Of a stretch of DNA of 64,000 bases, positions 35,063 to 44,428 are shown in pieces. Numbering within the stretch: position 1 is the stretch's first letter; every line of letters begins with the position of its first letter. The notes below the pieces were generated by a model that saw only the letters and a list, made by a program, of their open reading frames with translations, made no database searches and was not told where the DNA came from. This DNA is from Roseobacter weihaiensis (lineage in GTDB: Bacteria; Pseudomonadota; Alphaproteobacteria; Rhodobacterales; Rhodobacteraceae). Both the position numbers and the translations under genes were made by a program. The stretch lies in assembly GCF_020622345.1 (NCBI RefSeq), contig NZ_JACNMO010000004.1:124001-188000 (forward strand), written 5' to 3'.

Positions 35063-36466
35063 ATGAACGCGCATGAAGAGATTGGTGAAGTCGATGTGAT
35101 CGTGGCCCGCGCCCGCGCGGCGCAAAAGCTTTTTGAGGCGGAAGGATCGCAAGAGCGCTACGACCGCGCAGCCCTGGCGGCGGCCTGGGCCATTATGGAG
35201 CCTGCCCGCAACCGGCATCTGGCAGAGCTGTCGGTCGCGACCACGGGCCTTGGCAATGTGGCTGACAAGATCACCAAGAACCACCGCAAGACTTTGGGGC
35301 TGATGCGCGATATCGCGGGCGTCAGGACCTATGGCACCGTGTCAGACGATGCGCAAACCGGCATTACCGAGATCGCCCGTCCCATGGGGGTCATCGGGGC
35401 GGTCGTGCCCTCCACCAACCCGGCCGCGACCCCGGCCAACAACATCATCAATGCGCTGAAATGCGGCAATGCGATTGTGCTTTCGCCCTCGCCCAAGGGG
35501 GTGGCGGCCTGCGAGGTCCTGCTGGGCTATGTGCATGCAGAGTTTGCCAAGATCGGCGAAGACCCGGACCTGGTGCAGATGATCGGCGCGCCGGGCTCCA
35601 AGGACAAGACCCAGAGGCTGCTGGAGATCAGCGATCTCATTGTGGTGACAGGCTCTCAGAACAACGTCAAACGCGCCTATACCAGCGGCACCCCGGCGCT
35701 GGCCGTCGGCGCGGGCAATGTGACGGTGATCGTGGACGAGACCGCCGATCTGGCCGCGGCGGCGCAGAAGATCGCGGCCTCCAAGACCTTTGACAATGCC
35801 ACCTCCTGTAGCTCCGAAAATGCGCTGGTGGTGGTGGATGCGGTCTATGACGCCTTTCTGGCTGAATTGGCCAAGGTGGGGGGCGCGCGGGTCACGGATG
35901 AGGCGCGCGTCGTCGAAAAGCTCTGGCCCGACGGGCACCTCAACCGCGCGGTCATCGCGCAGGACGCGGACAAGATGCTCGCGGCCTTGGGCCTGCAAGA
36001 GGACGTCCCCCCCGACACGGCCTTTGTGGTGGTGGAAACCACCGGGATCGGGCCCGCGCACCCGCTTTCGGGCGAGAAACTGTCGCGCGTGGCGGCGCTC
36101 TACCGGGCGCAGGACTTCGAGGCGGCGCTGGCCACCACCGCCAAAATCCTGGCGCATCAGGGCGCTGGGCATTCGGTCGGTCTGCATTCGCAGGAGGAGG
36201 CGCGTGCGGCAACCCTCGCGCGCCAATTGCCCACCTGCCGGGTCATCGTCAATCAGGCGCATTGCTTTGCCACCGGCGGGGCCTTCAACAATGGCATGCC
36301 GTTTTCGCTGTCGATGGGCTGCGGCTCCTGGGGCGGCAATTCCATTGACGACAACCTGCACTGGCGGCACTTCATGCAGACCGCCAAGATCGTCCGGGAA
36401 ATCCCGCCGCACGAACCGGCGCTGGAGGAGGTTTTTGCGGGCTACTGGAAAGCGGCGGGGAAATGA
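35063..36466 (+). CDS. sauS: CoA-acylating aldehyde dehydrogenase, SauS-like (sulfoacetaldehyde dehydrogenase)
   Basis: 467 residues of the acylating aldehyde dehydrogenase group (AdhE/EutE/SauS type). Catalytic Cys249 lies in NATSCSSEN, the NAD/CoA-binding region includes GVIGAVVPSTNPAATP, and HCFATGGAFNN is near the end. In the known sulfoacetate pathway SauS reduces sulfoacetyl-CoA to sulfoacetaldehyde. Coupling to an acyl-CoA ligase (ATGA overlap at 36463) matches the sauS-sauT pair. No sulfoacetaldehyde acetyltransferase (xsc) gene is in the window, so another small aldehyde is possible. Confidence 0.7.
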   Translation: MNAHEEIGEVDVIVARARAAQKLFEAEGSQERYDRAALAAAWAIMEPARNRHLAELSVATTGLGNVADKITKNHRKTLGLMRDIAGVRTYGTVSDDAQTGITEIARPMGVIGAVVPSTNPAATPANNIINALKCGNAIVLSPSPKGVAACEVLLGYVHAEFAKIGEDPDLVQMIGAPGSKDKTQRLLEISDLIVVTGSQNNVKRAYTSGTPALAVGAGNVTVIVDETADLAAAAQKIAASKTFDNATSCSSENALVVVDAVYDAFLAELAKVGGARVTDEARVVEKLWPDGHLNRAVIAQDADKMLAALGLQEDVPPDTAFVVVETTGIGPAHPLSGEKLSRVAALYRAQDFEAALATTAKILAHQGAGHSVGLHSQEEARAATLARQLPTCRVIVNQAHCFATGGAFNNGMPFSLSMGCGSWGGNSIDDNLHWRHFMQTAKIVREIPPHEPALEEVFAGYWKAAGK

Positions 36467-37971
36467 ACATCGACCCCCAGAGGCCCCCAGCGGGTACGGT
36501 GCGCAGCTGGCTGGACCACCGTGCGTCCGAAGGTGGCATGGCCTTTGTCTTTCCCGGCGAGGGCAGCGAGATGTCCTGGCGGGAACTGCGGGCCGAAGCC
36601 TTGCGCGTGGCCTGGGAATTGACCCGGCAGGGGGCAGAGAAGGGCGAGAGCGTCGCCATCCTGCACCCCAATGGCCGGGCCGGGCTGGTGGCGCTTTATG
36701 GCGCGCTCTACGGGGGCTTTCGCGCCACGATGATCAACCTCGCCGCCGGGCGCGATGCGGTGTCTTACGCGCTGGCGCATTCCGAAGCGCGGCTGGCCTT
36801 TGTGCATGCCGAGGCCTGCGACCTGTTTGAGGCCGCCAAGCCCCGCCAGATGCAACAAATCACCATCAACGACACGCCTCCGGGGGCAAAACTGCATGAT
36901 TTGGCGCCGCGGGATCATGCACTGCTGATGTATACCTCCGGGACCACCGGGCAGCCCAAAGGGGTGGTGCACACCCACGCCAGCCTGCTCGCCGGGGGCT
37001 GGACCCCAACCATCGCACATGGCCTGACCCCGCAGGATTGCGGGCTCTGCGTGCTGCCGATCTATCACATCAACGGCCTGTGCGTCAGCGTCATGGGGGC
37101 TTTGGTGTCGGGCGGATCCTTGGCCATCTGCCCCCGGTTTTCCGCGCGCAGATTCTGGTCCGATGCCGAGGCGGCAGAGGCCACATGGTTCTCGGTGGTG
37201 CCGACAATCATCAGCCATCTGCTCCATAGCACGGCGGACCCCAGCGCCGAGACAAGAGCGCGCCTGCGGTTTGGCCGCTCTGCTTCCTCTCCGTTGGCCC
37301 CGGACGTGCAGAAAGCCTTTGAGGCGCGCTTTGATGTCCCGGTGATCGAAACCATGGGGCTGACGGAAACAGCGGCTCAGATCCTCTCCAACCCGCTGCC
37401 GCCGGGGGTGCGCAAGATCGGCTCGCCGGGGCGTGCCTTTGGCAATGAGGTGGCCATTCTCGACCCCGCGCAACAGCGCTGTGCCGCGGGGGTTGAGGGG
37501 GAGATCGTGGTCAGGGGGCCGAATGTCATGCAGGAATACCTCAAGAACCCGCAAGCCACCGAAGACAGCTTTGCCGGCCCCTGGCTGCGCACGGGCGATC
37601 TGGGCCACATGGATGCGGATGGGTACTTCTTTGTGACCGGACGGCTGAAAGAGCTTATCATCAAGGGCGGTGAAAACATCGCCCCGCGCGAGATCGATGA
37701 GGCGCTCTATTCCCATGGCGATGTCATCGAAGCGGCGGCCTTTGCCCGCCCCTGTGCCAGCTACGGCGAGACGGTGGAGGCCGCCGTGAAGGTGCGCGAC
37801 GGATCGACACTCTCGGGGGATGACCTCAAACAGCTTTGTGCCGAGCGGCTGGGTGCCTTCAAATCCCCCGATCAGGTGCATTTCCTGACCGAATTGCCCA
37901 AGGGGCCATCGGGCAAAATCCAGCGCCGCAAGCTGCTGGATATTTTGCCAACGCCCGATCCTGCGCTGTGA
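36463..37971 (+). CDS. sauT: AMP-forming acyl-CoA ligase, SauT-like
   Basis: 502 residues of the ANL adenylating family: P-loop MYTSGTTGQPKG (about residues 158-169), ETMGLTETAAQI, hinge region TGRLKELIIKGGENI, and the catalytic Lys in PSGKIQRRK near the C-terminus. It activates an acid to its CoA thioester using ATP. By position it should prepare the substrate reduced by the SauS-like dehydrogenase. Assignment to sulfoacetate rests on gene context, not on readable residues. Confidence 0.7.
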   Translation: MNIDPQRPPAGTVRSWLDHRASEGGMAFVFPGEGSEMSWRELRAEALRVAWELTRQGAEKGESVAILHPNGRAGLVALYGALYGGFRATMINLAAGRDAVSYALAHSEARLAFVHAEACDLFEAAKPRQMQQITINDTPPGAKLHDLAPRDHALLMYTSGTTGQPKGVVHTHASLLAGGWTPTIAHGLTPQDCGLCVLPIYHINGLCVSVMGALVSGGSLAICPRFSARRFWSDAEAAEATWFSVVPTIISHLLHSTADPSAETRARLRFGRSASSPLAPDVQKAFEARFDVPVIETMGLTETAAQILSNPLPPGVRKIGSPGRAFGNEVAILDPAQQRCAAGVEGEIVVRGPNVMQEYLKNPQATEDSFAGPWLRTGDLGHMDADGYFFVTGRLKELIIKGGENIAPREIDEALYSHGDVIEAAAFARPCASYGETVEAAVKVRDGSTLSGDDLKQLCAERLGAFKSPDQVHFLTELPKGPSGKIQRRKLLDILPTPDPAL

Positions 37972-38065
37972 TCCGGTTTGCGGGGGCCGCGCGCAATCGT
38001 TAGAGTTTGAAGAGGGGCCAAGGTGTCGGCCCCGCGCCACCTTTTCGCACACCCGGAGCCCGCCG

Positions 38066-38734
38066 ATGAACCGATCCCAGGTCAATGCCATCCTCAAGGA
38101 AAGCGATGCGTTTATCCGCAGCTTTGGCCATATCCTGCCACCCTTTGCCTATTGGTCGCCCGAGCGGATGCGCGCCCCGGACGCCGCCGATATCCGCGCG
38201 CGCGGTCTTGGGTGGGACATTACCGACTACGGGCAGGGGCGTTTCGAAGAGCTGGGGTTGTTTCTCTTCACCACCCGCAACGGCACGGTAGAGGACCTGC
38301 AGAGGGGGCGGGGGATGCTCTATGCCGAAAAGATCATGATAACCCGCACCCACCAGCTTTCACCGATGCACCGCCACACCGTCAAGGCCGAAGACATTAT
38401 CAATCGGGGCGGCGGGGACCTCGTGATCGAGCTGTTTGGCCCCGATGAGACCGGTGGCATTGATCGCGCCGCGGAGGTGGTGGTGCCTTGCGACGGCACC
38501 CTGCGCCGTCTGCCCGCAGGGGCGCATCTGCGGCTGACGCCGGGCGAAAGCGTGACCCTGATGCCCGGCCTCTGGCACGCGTTCTGGGCGGAAAAGGCAG
38601 ACTGTCTGGTGGGGGAGGTCTCGACGGTGAATGACGACCGGACCGACAACATCTTCGAGATGCCCATCGGTCGGTTCTCCGAGATCACCGAGGATGAGGC
38701 CCCGGTCCATCTATTGGTCAGCGATTACCCTTGA
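38066..38734 (+). CDS. D-lyxose ketol-isomerase family cupin
   Basis: A 222-residue cupin of the YdaE-like D-lyxose isomerase family. The metal-binding H-x-H-type motif lies in HQLSPMHRHTVKAED (about residues 93-107), and a later His is in GLWHAFWAE. The family interconverts D-lyxose and D-xylulose with a bivalent metal. It follows the SauT-like gene by 94 bp on the same strand and converges with the hydantoinase genes. A sugar isomerase does not fit a sulfonate pathway, so either the call or the pathway guess may need revising. Confidence 0.75.
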   Translation: MNRSQVNAILKESDAFIRSFGHILPPFAYWSPERMRAPDAADIRARGLGWDITDYGQGRFEELGLFLFTTRNGTVEDLQRGRGMLYAEKIMITRTHQLSPMHRHTVKAEDIINRGGGDLVIELFGPDETGGIDRAAEVVVPCDGTLRRLPAGAHLRLTPGESVTLMPGLWHAFWAEKADCLVGEVSTVNDDRTDNIFEMPIGRFSEITEDEAPVHLLVSDYP

Positions 38735-38752
38735 GCCGAGACTGGCGCGGGC

Positions 38753-40462
38753 TCAGATATCCTGACCGTTGGCCGCTGCGTCCTGGGCGGCCTTGATCTG
38801 CGCCTCGTCCAGACCGTAGATGTCTCTGGCAGCCTTTTCCGAGATATAGCCGCGGGCGAGGTCGCGCTGCACGCAGACAGGGTCGCGCGACGACGCAGGC
38901 CCATACCCCGCGCCGCCCGGCAGGGCGAGCATCACGCGGCGGCCTGCGGCCACGAACTGTTTGCCCTTACCTTTCATCGGGACTCCGTCGTCCTGGGCGA
39001 TGGTTGTGGGCGCGCCCGCCTCTCCGCCCCGCCGCCCCCGCGCGGGGTGGTCGACGCGGTCGAACATGGCTTGAAAGTCAAACTCATGCCCGGCCCGTGC
39101 GCCGACATCCATGTATTGCCCGAGGCCGCCACGCTGCCGCCCGGCACCGCCGGAATCAGGCCGCAATTCCTTGCGCCAGATGATAACCGGCCCGGCATGT
39201 TCGGTGACCTCCACAGGCATGGTCATCACACCTGATGGAAACGCCGTGGCGTTCAGCCCGTCATGGGCTGGCCGGGCCCCTGACCCGCCGGAATTGAACG
39301 TCAGCACCTCTGCGCGTCGGGCATCGGCGGGCGTCGCGACATCAGGTCGGGGCCGCAGGCTGAGCTGAAAATTGCACAGGCATCCAGCGCCCTCTGCGGG
39401 CACCAAATCGGGCAGGATTTTGTCCAGCGCGTTGTAGACGGCATCGGGGACAAAATGCCCCACGATATGGCGGAGCGCCACGGGGGCCGGGTGCAACGCG
39501 TGCACGATGGTGTTTTCGGGGGCCGTCACCTCGAACGGCGCAAGCGAGGCTGCATTGTTGGGGATTTCCGGGGCGATCGCGCATTTCAACGCATAGCAGG
39601 CATAAGCCTTGGCATAGACCAGCGGGCAATTGATCCCCTTTTTATCAAGCCCGGAAGATCCTGCAAAATCCGTGACAATCCGGTCCGCTTCGATGGTGAG
39701 CGTGACCTTGATTGTGATCGGCGCGGAAAACCCGTCAACGGTCATTTCACCGCTTGCCGATGTCTGTGGCAGAGCGGCGATCCGGTCCACCGTGGCCTGG
39801 CGGGAGTGTTCAAGAATGAAGCCGGAGATCCCTTGCAGATCATCGAGGTCGAATTCTTCGATCATGTCGATCAGCCGCCGGTGCCCGATATCGTTGCAGG
39901 TGGCCAGGGCATAGAGGTCCCCGACAAGCTGGTCGGGTTCGCGCACATTGCCTCGGATGAGGTGCAGCAGCGTCTCATTCACCTTGCCCTTGTCAGCAAA
40001 GCGCATGATCGGAATGTAGAGCCCTTCCTCAAAAACGCTGGCCGCATCCGCGCCAAACCCGCGCCCGCCGATATCGACAACATGCGCGGTGCAGGCAAAG
40101 AAGCCCACCAGCCGACCGCGATAGAACGACGGCGTGACCATGGTGATGTCGTGCAGGTGGCCTGTCCCTTCCCACGGATCATTGGTGAGGTAGATATCGC
40201 CTTCGCAGATGCTCGCCCGCCCGATCCGTCTGATGAAATGCGCCACCGCGTCGGCCATGGCATTCACATGACCCGGCGTGCCGGTCACGGCCTGCGCGAG
40301 CATCCGGCCTTGCGGGTCATAGACCCCGGCCGAGAGGTCGCCCGCTTCGCGCACCGATGTGGAGAACGCCGTCCGCACCAGCGCCTGTGCCTGTTCCTCT
40401 ACAACCGAGATCAGCCGGTTCCACATCACCTGATAGGAAACAGTCATCGAACCCTTGGTCAT
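38753..40462 (-). CDS. hyuB: Hydantoinase B/oxoprolinase family protein (HyuB)
   Basis: 569 residues of the HyuB family, the subunit that pairs with HyuA for ATP-driven opening of hydantoins or 5-oxoproline, or in acetone carboxylase-like enzymes. Typical segments are GDLSAGVYDPQGRM and ITMVTPSFYRGRLVGFFAC. The start overlaps the hyuA stop by 4 bp (ATGA); a second ATG 15 bp downstream (MTVSYQ) is possible. Last gene of a long leftward run. No hydantoin permease is adjacent. Confidence 0.87.
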   Translation of the reverse strand: MTKGSMTVSYQVMWNRLISVVEEQAQALVRTAFSTSVREAGDLSAGVYDPQGRMLAQAVTGTPGHVNAMADAVAHFIRRIGRASICEGDIYLTNDPWEGTGHLHDITMVTPSFYRGRLVGFFACTAHVVDIGGRGFGADAASVFEEGLYIPIMRFADKGKVNETLLHLIRGNVREPDQLVGDLYALATCNDIGHRRLIDMIEEFDLDDLQGISGFILEHSRQATVDRIAALPQTSASGEMTVDGFSAPITIKVTLTIEADRIVTDFAGSSGLDKKGINCPLVYAKAYACYALKCAIAPEIPNNAASLAPFEVTAPENTIVHALHPAPVALRHIVGHFVPDAVYNALDKILPDLVPAEGAGCLCNFQLSLRPRPDVATPADARRAEVLTFNSGGSGARPAHDGLNATAFPSGVMTMPVEVTEHAGPVIIWRKELRPDSGGAGRQRGGLGQYMDVGARAGHEFDFQAMFDRVDHPARGRRGGEAGAPTTIAQDDGVPMKGKGKQFVAAGRRVMLALPGGAGYGPASSRDPVCVQRDLARGYISEKAARDIYGLDEAQIKAAQDAAANGQDI

Positions 40463-42549
40463 GAGGCGGTCTCCTTACAGGGCGTCAGATCAATGCTGCC
40501 GTCCGGCTGACAGCACGCCTGGCGGCCTGCCGGGACGATGATGGTTGTCTCATCCTCGACAAGTGCCGCAGGCCCCTGAAGTCTTTGGCCGGTCTTCAGC
40601 GCTTTTCGCGGCACCACGGCGCTTTGTCTGTACGCACCGCTGGCCGGATCGAATATCGGTCGGTGGATCTCGACCGGCACCGCCCCGCTGTCGGGCACGG
40701 GCAGGACCGGGTCCACCGGGTCGGGTCGGGTTGTGGCATTGACCGACCACAGGGTAATCTCGATATCGAGCCCGGCGACGGCTCTGCTGAAGAGCTTGGC
40801 ATATTCCGTTTCGAAAAGCGCTTTGAAGGTGGCGGGATCGGGGTCGTTCGCCTGGGCGCGCTCGAGGGTCACGGGGATTTCCCATCCCTGACCGGTATAG
40901 CGCATATAGACCTTGAAGGCGCTGTCAATATCCCCCTGCGGGTCGCAGGTCTCTACAAAGCGGATGGCATCGGCCTCAAGCTCCGCGAGCAAGGATTTGA
41001 TGGTCTGCGCCTCAAACGTCGAGAGCCGCATATAGACCGACCGGGTTGCCTCAAAACTGAAAGGTGCGCGCAGAAATCCGATGGCAGAGCCGACCCCGGC
41101 CCCGGGCGGCACCAAAAGGCGCGACACACCGAGTTTCTCGCACAAGCGTCCCGCATGAAGCGGGGCGGCGCCGCCAAAGGCGATCATCGTATAGTCGCTC
41201 AGGTCTTCGCCATTTTCGACTGCATGTACCCGGGCGGCATTGGCCATGTTCTCGTCGACCACCTCGGCCAGACCAAAGGCGGCGTCGGGTGCCTGCATCC
41301 CAAGCGGGCTGCCAAGGTGGGTCTGAAGGGCGACCTCGGAGGCACCGGGATCGAGCTGGATGGTGCCCCCGGCGAAGGCTGCGGGATCGAGCTTGCCCAG
41401 CACCAGATCTGCATCTGTCACGGCAGGTTTGTCGCCGCCGCGGCCATAGCAGGCCGGGCCGGGTTCCGAGCCTGCCGAGGCCGGCCCCACCCGGATCTGA
41501 CGCAGCGCATCCACATGCGCCAGCGATCCACCGCCTGCACCGATTTCCACCATGTCGATCACCGGGATCGAGATCGGCATGCCGGAGCCTTTCTTGAACC
41601 GGTAGCTGCGTGCCACCTCAAAGACGCGGGATGTCTTGGGGTTTTGGTCCTTGATCAGGCAGATCTTGGCGGTGGTGCCGCCCATGTCAAAGCTCAGCAC
41701 CTTGTCCAATCCGTGCCGGGCCGCGACATGGGCTGCAAAGACGGCCCCTCCCGCAGGGCCGGATTCGACCAGCCGAACCGGAAATTCAGCCGCACTTTGC
41801 AACGAGATGATGCCGCCGCCCGAGTGCATCAGGAAGACCTTGCACTGCACGCCTTCGGTTCTGAGACGGTCTTCCAACCGTCCCAGGTAGGAATTCATCA
41901 ACGGCTTGATGTAGGCATTGGCCACGACCGTGTTGAAGCGTTCGTATTCGCGCATCTGCGGGCTGACTTCGCACGACAGGGAGACCGAGACACCGGGCAG
42001 GCGGTCGGTCAGGACCTCACGGATCTGTTTTTCGTGGCTGTTGTTGAGATAGGAATGGATCAGGCCCACCGCGATGCTCTCATAGTGCGCTGGGGCAAGG
42101 CGATCCACCAGCGCTTCGATGTCGTCACGCGCGAGAGGACGCAAAACCTGACCCTGCGCATCCAGACGCTCGTCGACGGTATAGCGACACTGGCGCGGCA
42201 GCAGCGGTTCCGGCAGCACCAGGTTCAGATCGTATTGTTCGAACCGGCTTTCGGTGCGCATTTCGATGACATCGCGAAAACCCCGGGTCGTGATGAGCGC
42301 GGTTTTGGCCCCGCGCCGTTCAATGAGCGCGTTGGTGGCCAGCGTGGTGCCGTGAATGATCTGTCCGATCTCTTCGGTGCCGATGCCGGCCGCGGCGCAG
42401 ACCTGTTGCAGGCCATCGATGATGGCGTCCTCGGGCGCGCCATAGGTTGTCAGCACTTTGGTCGAGAAGGCCGCGCCGCCGCATTCCAGCACGACATCGG
42501 TAAAGGTGCCGCCAATGTCGACGCCAAGACGTGGCTTGCTGGCTGTCAT
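40459..42549 (-). CDS. hyuA: Hydantoinase/oxoprolinase family protein subunit A (HyuA)
   Basis: 696 residues, starting at ATG 42547-42549 behind AGGAAAG. The actin-like ATP-binding fold is clear from RLGVDIGGTFTDVVLE at the N-terminus, HGTTLATNALIERRGA, and FDMGGTTAKICLI mid-protein. With HyuB it should hydrolyse a cyclic amide such as N-methylhydantoin or 5-oxoproline at the cost of ATP. It follows modC by 87 bp on the same strand, although no functional link to molybdate is evident. Confidence 0.88.
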   Translation of the reverse strand: MTASKPRLGVDIGGTFTDVVLECGGAAFSTKVLTTYGAPEDAIIDGLQQVCAAAGIGTEEIGQIIHGTTLATNALIERRGAKTALITTRGFRDVIEMRTESRFEQYDLNLVLPEPLLPRQCRYTVDERLDAQGQVLRPLARDDIEALVDRLAPAHYESIAVGLIHSYLNNSHEKQIREVLTDRLPGVSVSLSCEVSPQMREYERFNTVVANAYIKPLMNSYLGRLEDRLRTEGVQCKVFLMHSGGGIISLQSAAEFPVRLVESGPAGGAVFAAHVAARHGLDKVLSFDMGGTTAKICLIKDQNPKTSRVFEVARSYRFKKGSGMPISIPVIDMVEIGAGGGSLAHVDALRQIRVGPASAGSEPGPACYGRGGDKPAVTDADLVLGKLDPAAFAGGTIQLDPGASEVALQTHLGSPLGMQAPDAAFGLAEVVDENMANAARVHAVENGEDLSDYTMIAFGGAAPLHAGRLCEKLGVSRLLVPPGAGVGSAIGFLRAPFSFEATRSVYMRLSTFEAQTIKSLLAELEADAIRFVETCDPQGDIDSAFKVYMRYTGQGWEIPVTLERAQANDPDPATFKALFETEYAKLFSRAVAGLDIEITLWSVNATTRPDPVDPVLPVPDSGAVPVEIHRPIFDPASGAYRQSAVVPRKALKTGQRLQGPAALVEDETTIIVPAGRQACCQPDGSIDLTPCKETAS

Positions 42550-42636
42550 GCGCTCTTTCCTACACCCGTTCCAGTGCAATTTATGTCTGGTAACGGGCCA
42601 AGTACCAGCCGTTTCTGCGCGGGGAGCGCCACGGGC

Positions 42637-43731
42637 CTAGGTGCCCCTTTGATCGCCGATGGCGGTTCTGGGAATGGAGACGGCCTTGAGCACGGCAAAA
42701 ACCTCCTTGCCTTCCTCCAGATCAAGGGCTGACACCGACCGTCGCGTGATCCGCGCCAGCAGCAGATTGTCGCCCGCTCTGAGCTGGGCCAGCGCGCCCG
42801 GACCGGCCCCCATCCGAAGGGCCGCGACCGTTGCCGGCAACACATTCAACGCGGAGATCGCTCTGGGCCGTTCCGTTGCAATCATCACGTCTTGCGCCTC
42901 GATGCGGATGCGCAGGTCGGTCCCGACCGGATATCCCACCTGCGGTAAAAGCAGGGGCACGCGGCCTGCCGTGACTTCGGTAATCCCGTCGGCGTGCTGC
43001 GCCGTGATCGTCGCATGGAGCATCACGCCCGCAGCGCTTGCCCCCATCGGGGTCACATCGGGGTCGCTCAGCACCTCAGCGGCCGGGCCCTGGCGGATCA
43101 CGCGCCCGTTTTCCAGCACCACAAGTGTCGTGGCCAGCCGGGCCACTTCGGAGCCTGCATGGCTGACATAGAGGATCGGAATTTCCAGCGCGTCCCGCAG
43201 CCGCTCGAAATAAGGCAGTATTTCTTCTTTGCGCGCGTCATCGAGGGCGGCCAGGGGTTCATCCGCGAGGATCAGGCGCGGGCTGGCCAAAAGGGCGCGC
43301 CCAATTGCCACCCGCTGCTTTTCGCCGCCCGACAACCGCCCCGGACGCCGATCCAGCAAGGGCGCGATGCCAAGCATGTCCACAATCCGGTCGAACGCTT
43401 CGCGCGGGGCGTCCTTGGGGGCAAACCACGCGCCGTATTTCAGGTTCTGGCGCACGCTCAGATGCGGAAAGAGCCGGCCTTCCTGAAAGATGTACCCCAC
43501 ACGCCGCTTGTCGGGGGGCAGGAACACCCCCGCCGCAGCGTCGAACATCACCCAGTCTTCGCTGCTGATGCGCCCGGCATCGGGTCTCAGCAAGCCCGCC
43601 AGCGCGTTCACAATCGTGGTCTTGCCGGATCCCGAGCGCCCATAGAGCATGGTAATGCCCTTGGGTGCCTCGAACTGCGCCTCGAGCGTAAAGCCGTCAA
43701 AACGGTGCTGCAGGGTGACGCTGAAGCTCAT
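42637..43731 (-). CDS. modC: Molybdate ABC transporter ATP-binding protein
   Basis: 364 residues: Walker A GRSGSGKTT (about 31-39), signature LSGGEKQR, Walker B LILADEPLAALD, switch His in VSHAGSE. A C-terminal MOP/TOBE domain (after about residue 290) binds oxyanion and regulates transport. Overlaps modB by 4 bp. It drives molybdate uptake that would supply the molybdenum cofactor of the formate dehydrogenase at 57.8 kb. Confidence 0.93.
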   Translation of the reverse strand: MSFSVTLQHRFDGFTLEAQFEAPKGITMLYGRSGSGKTTIVNALAGLLRPDAGRISSEDWVMFDAAAGVFLPPDKRRVGYIFQEGRLFPHLSVRQNLKYGAWFAPKDAPREAFDRIVDMLGIAPLLDRRPGRLSGGEKQRVAIGRALLASPRLILADEPLAALDDARKEEILPYFERLRDALEIPILYVSHAGSEVARLATTLVVLENGRVIRQGPAAEVLSDPDVTPMGASAAGVMLHATITAQHADGITEVTAGRVPLLLPQVGYPVGTDLRIRIEAQDVMIATERPRAISALNVLPATVAALRMGAGPGALAQLRAGDNLLLARITRRSVSALDLEEGKEVFAVLKAVSIPRTAIGDQRGT

Positions 43732-44420
43732 GTGCTGCCAATCCTGTGGGCGATACGACGCGACAAGGCTTCTGACAGCAAAAGCGCGCCCATGGCGATC
43801 ACCACCGAGATCACGACCAGCCTGAAGGCCGAGCCCTCCGCGCCTGGAATCTGCAAGAACGCGTAGATGGCCGAGGGCAGGGTCTGCGTCTGACCGGGGA
43901 TGTTGGAGACAAAGGTGATGGTGGCCCCGAACTCTCCCATGGCTTTGGCAAATGCCAGAATGCTGCCCGCCAGGATACCGGGCAAGATCATCGGCAGGGT
44001 CACGGTCAGATAGACCCAGAGTTTTGAGGCCCCCAGGGTAGCGGCGGCTTCTTCCAGCTTGGGATCAACGGCTTCGATGGAGAGGCGGATCGCCCGGACC
44101 ATCAGCGGAAACGCCATGATCGCCGCTGCCAAAGCCGCTCCCGTCCAGCGAAAGGCAAAGACGATCCCCAGCTGTGACAGCGCCTGGCCGATCGGGGCCT
44201 CAATATTAAAAGTCACCAGCAACAGATACCCCGTGACCACGGGGGGCAGGATCAGCGGCAAATGCACCAGCCCGTTGAAAAGCTGCTTGCCGGGAAAGGC
44301 ACACCGCGCCAGCAGATGGGCCGTCCAAAGCGCAAAGGGCAGGCTGAACAGGGTGGCCCAGAAGGCCACGCGCAGCGACAGCGCCACGGCGCTCCATTCT
44401 TCGGGGCTGAGCCAGTCCAT
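43728..44420 (-). CDS. modB: Molybdate ABC transporter permease
   Basis: 230 residues with about five membrane helices, the ModB motif LPLILPPVVTGYLLL and the EAA loop EEAAATLGASKLWVYLTVTL. It forms the membrane channel with ModC. It begins 8 bp after the modA stop, and its 3' end overlaps modC. Confidence 0.93.
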   Translation of the reverse strand: MDWLSPEEWSAVALSLRVAFWATLFSLPFALWTAHLLARCAFPGKQLFNGLVHLPLILPPVVTGYLLLVTFNIEAPIGQALSQLGIVFAFRWTGAALAAAIMAFPLMVRAIRLSIEAVDPKLEEAAATLGASKLWVYLTVTLPMILPGILAGSILAFAKAMGEFGATITFVSNIPGQTQTLPSAIYAFLQIPGAEGSAFRLVVISVVIAMGALLLSEALSRRIAHRIGST

Positions 44421-44428
44421 TGCGATGC

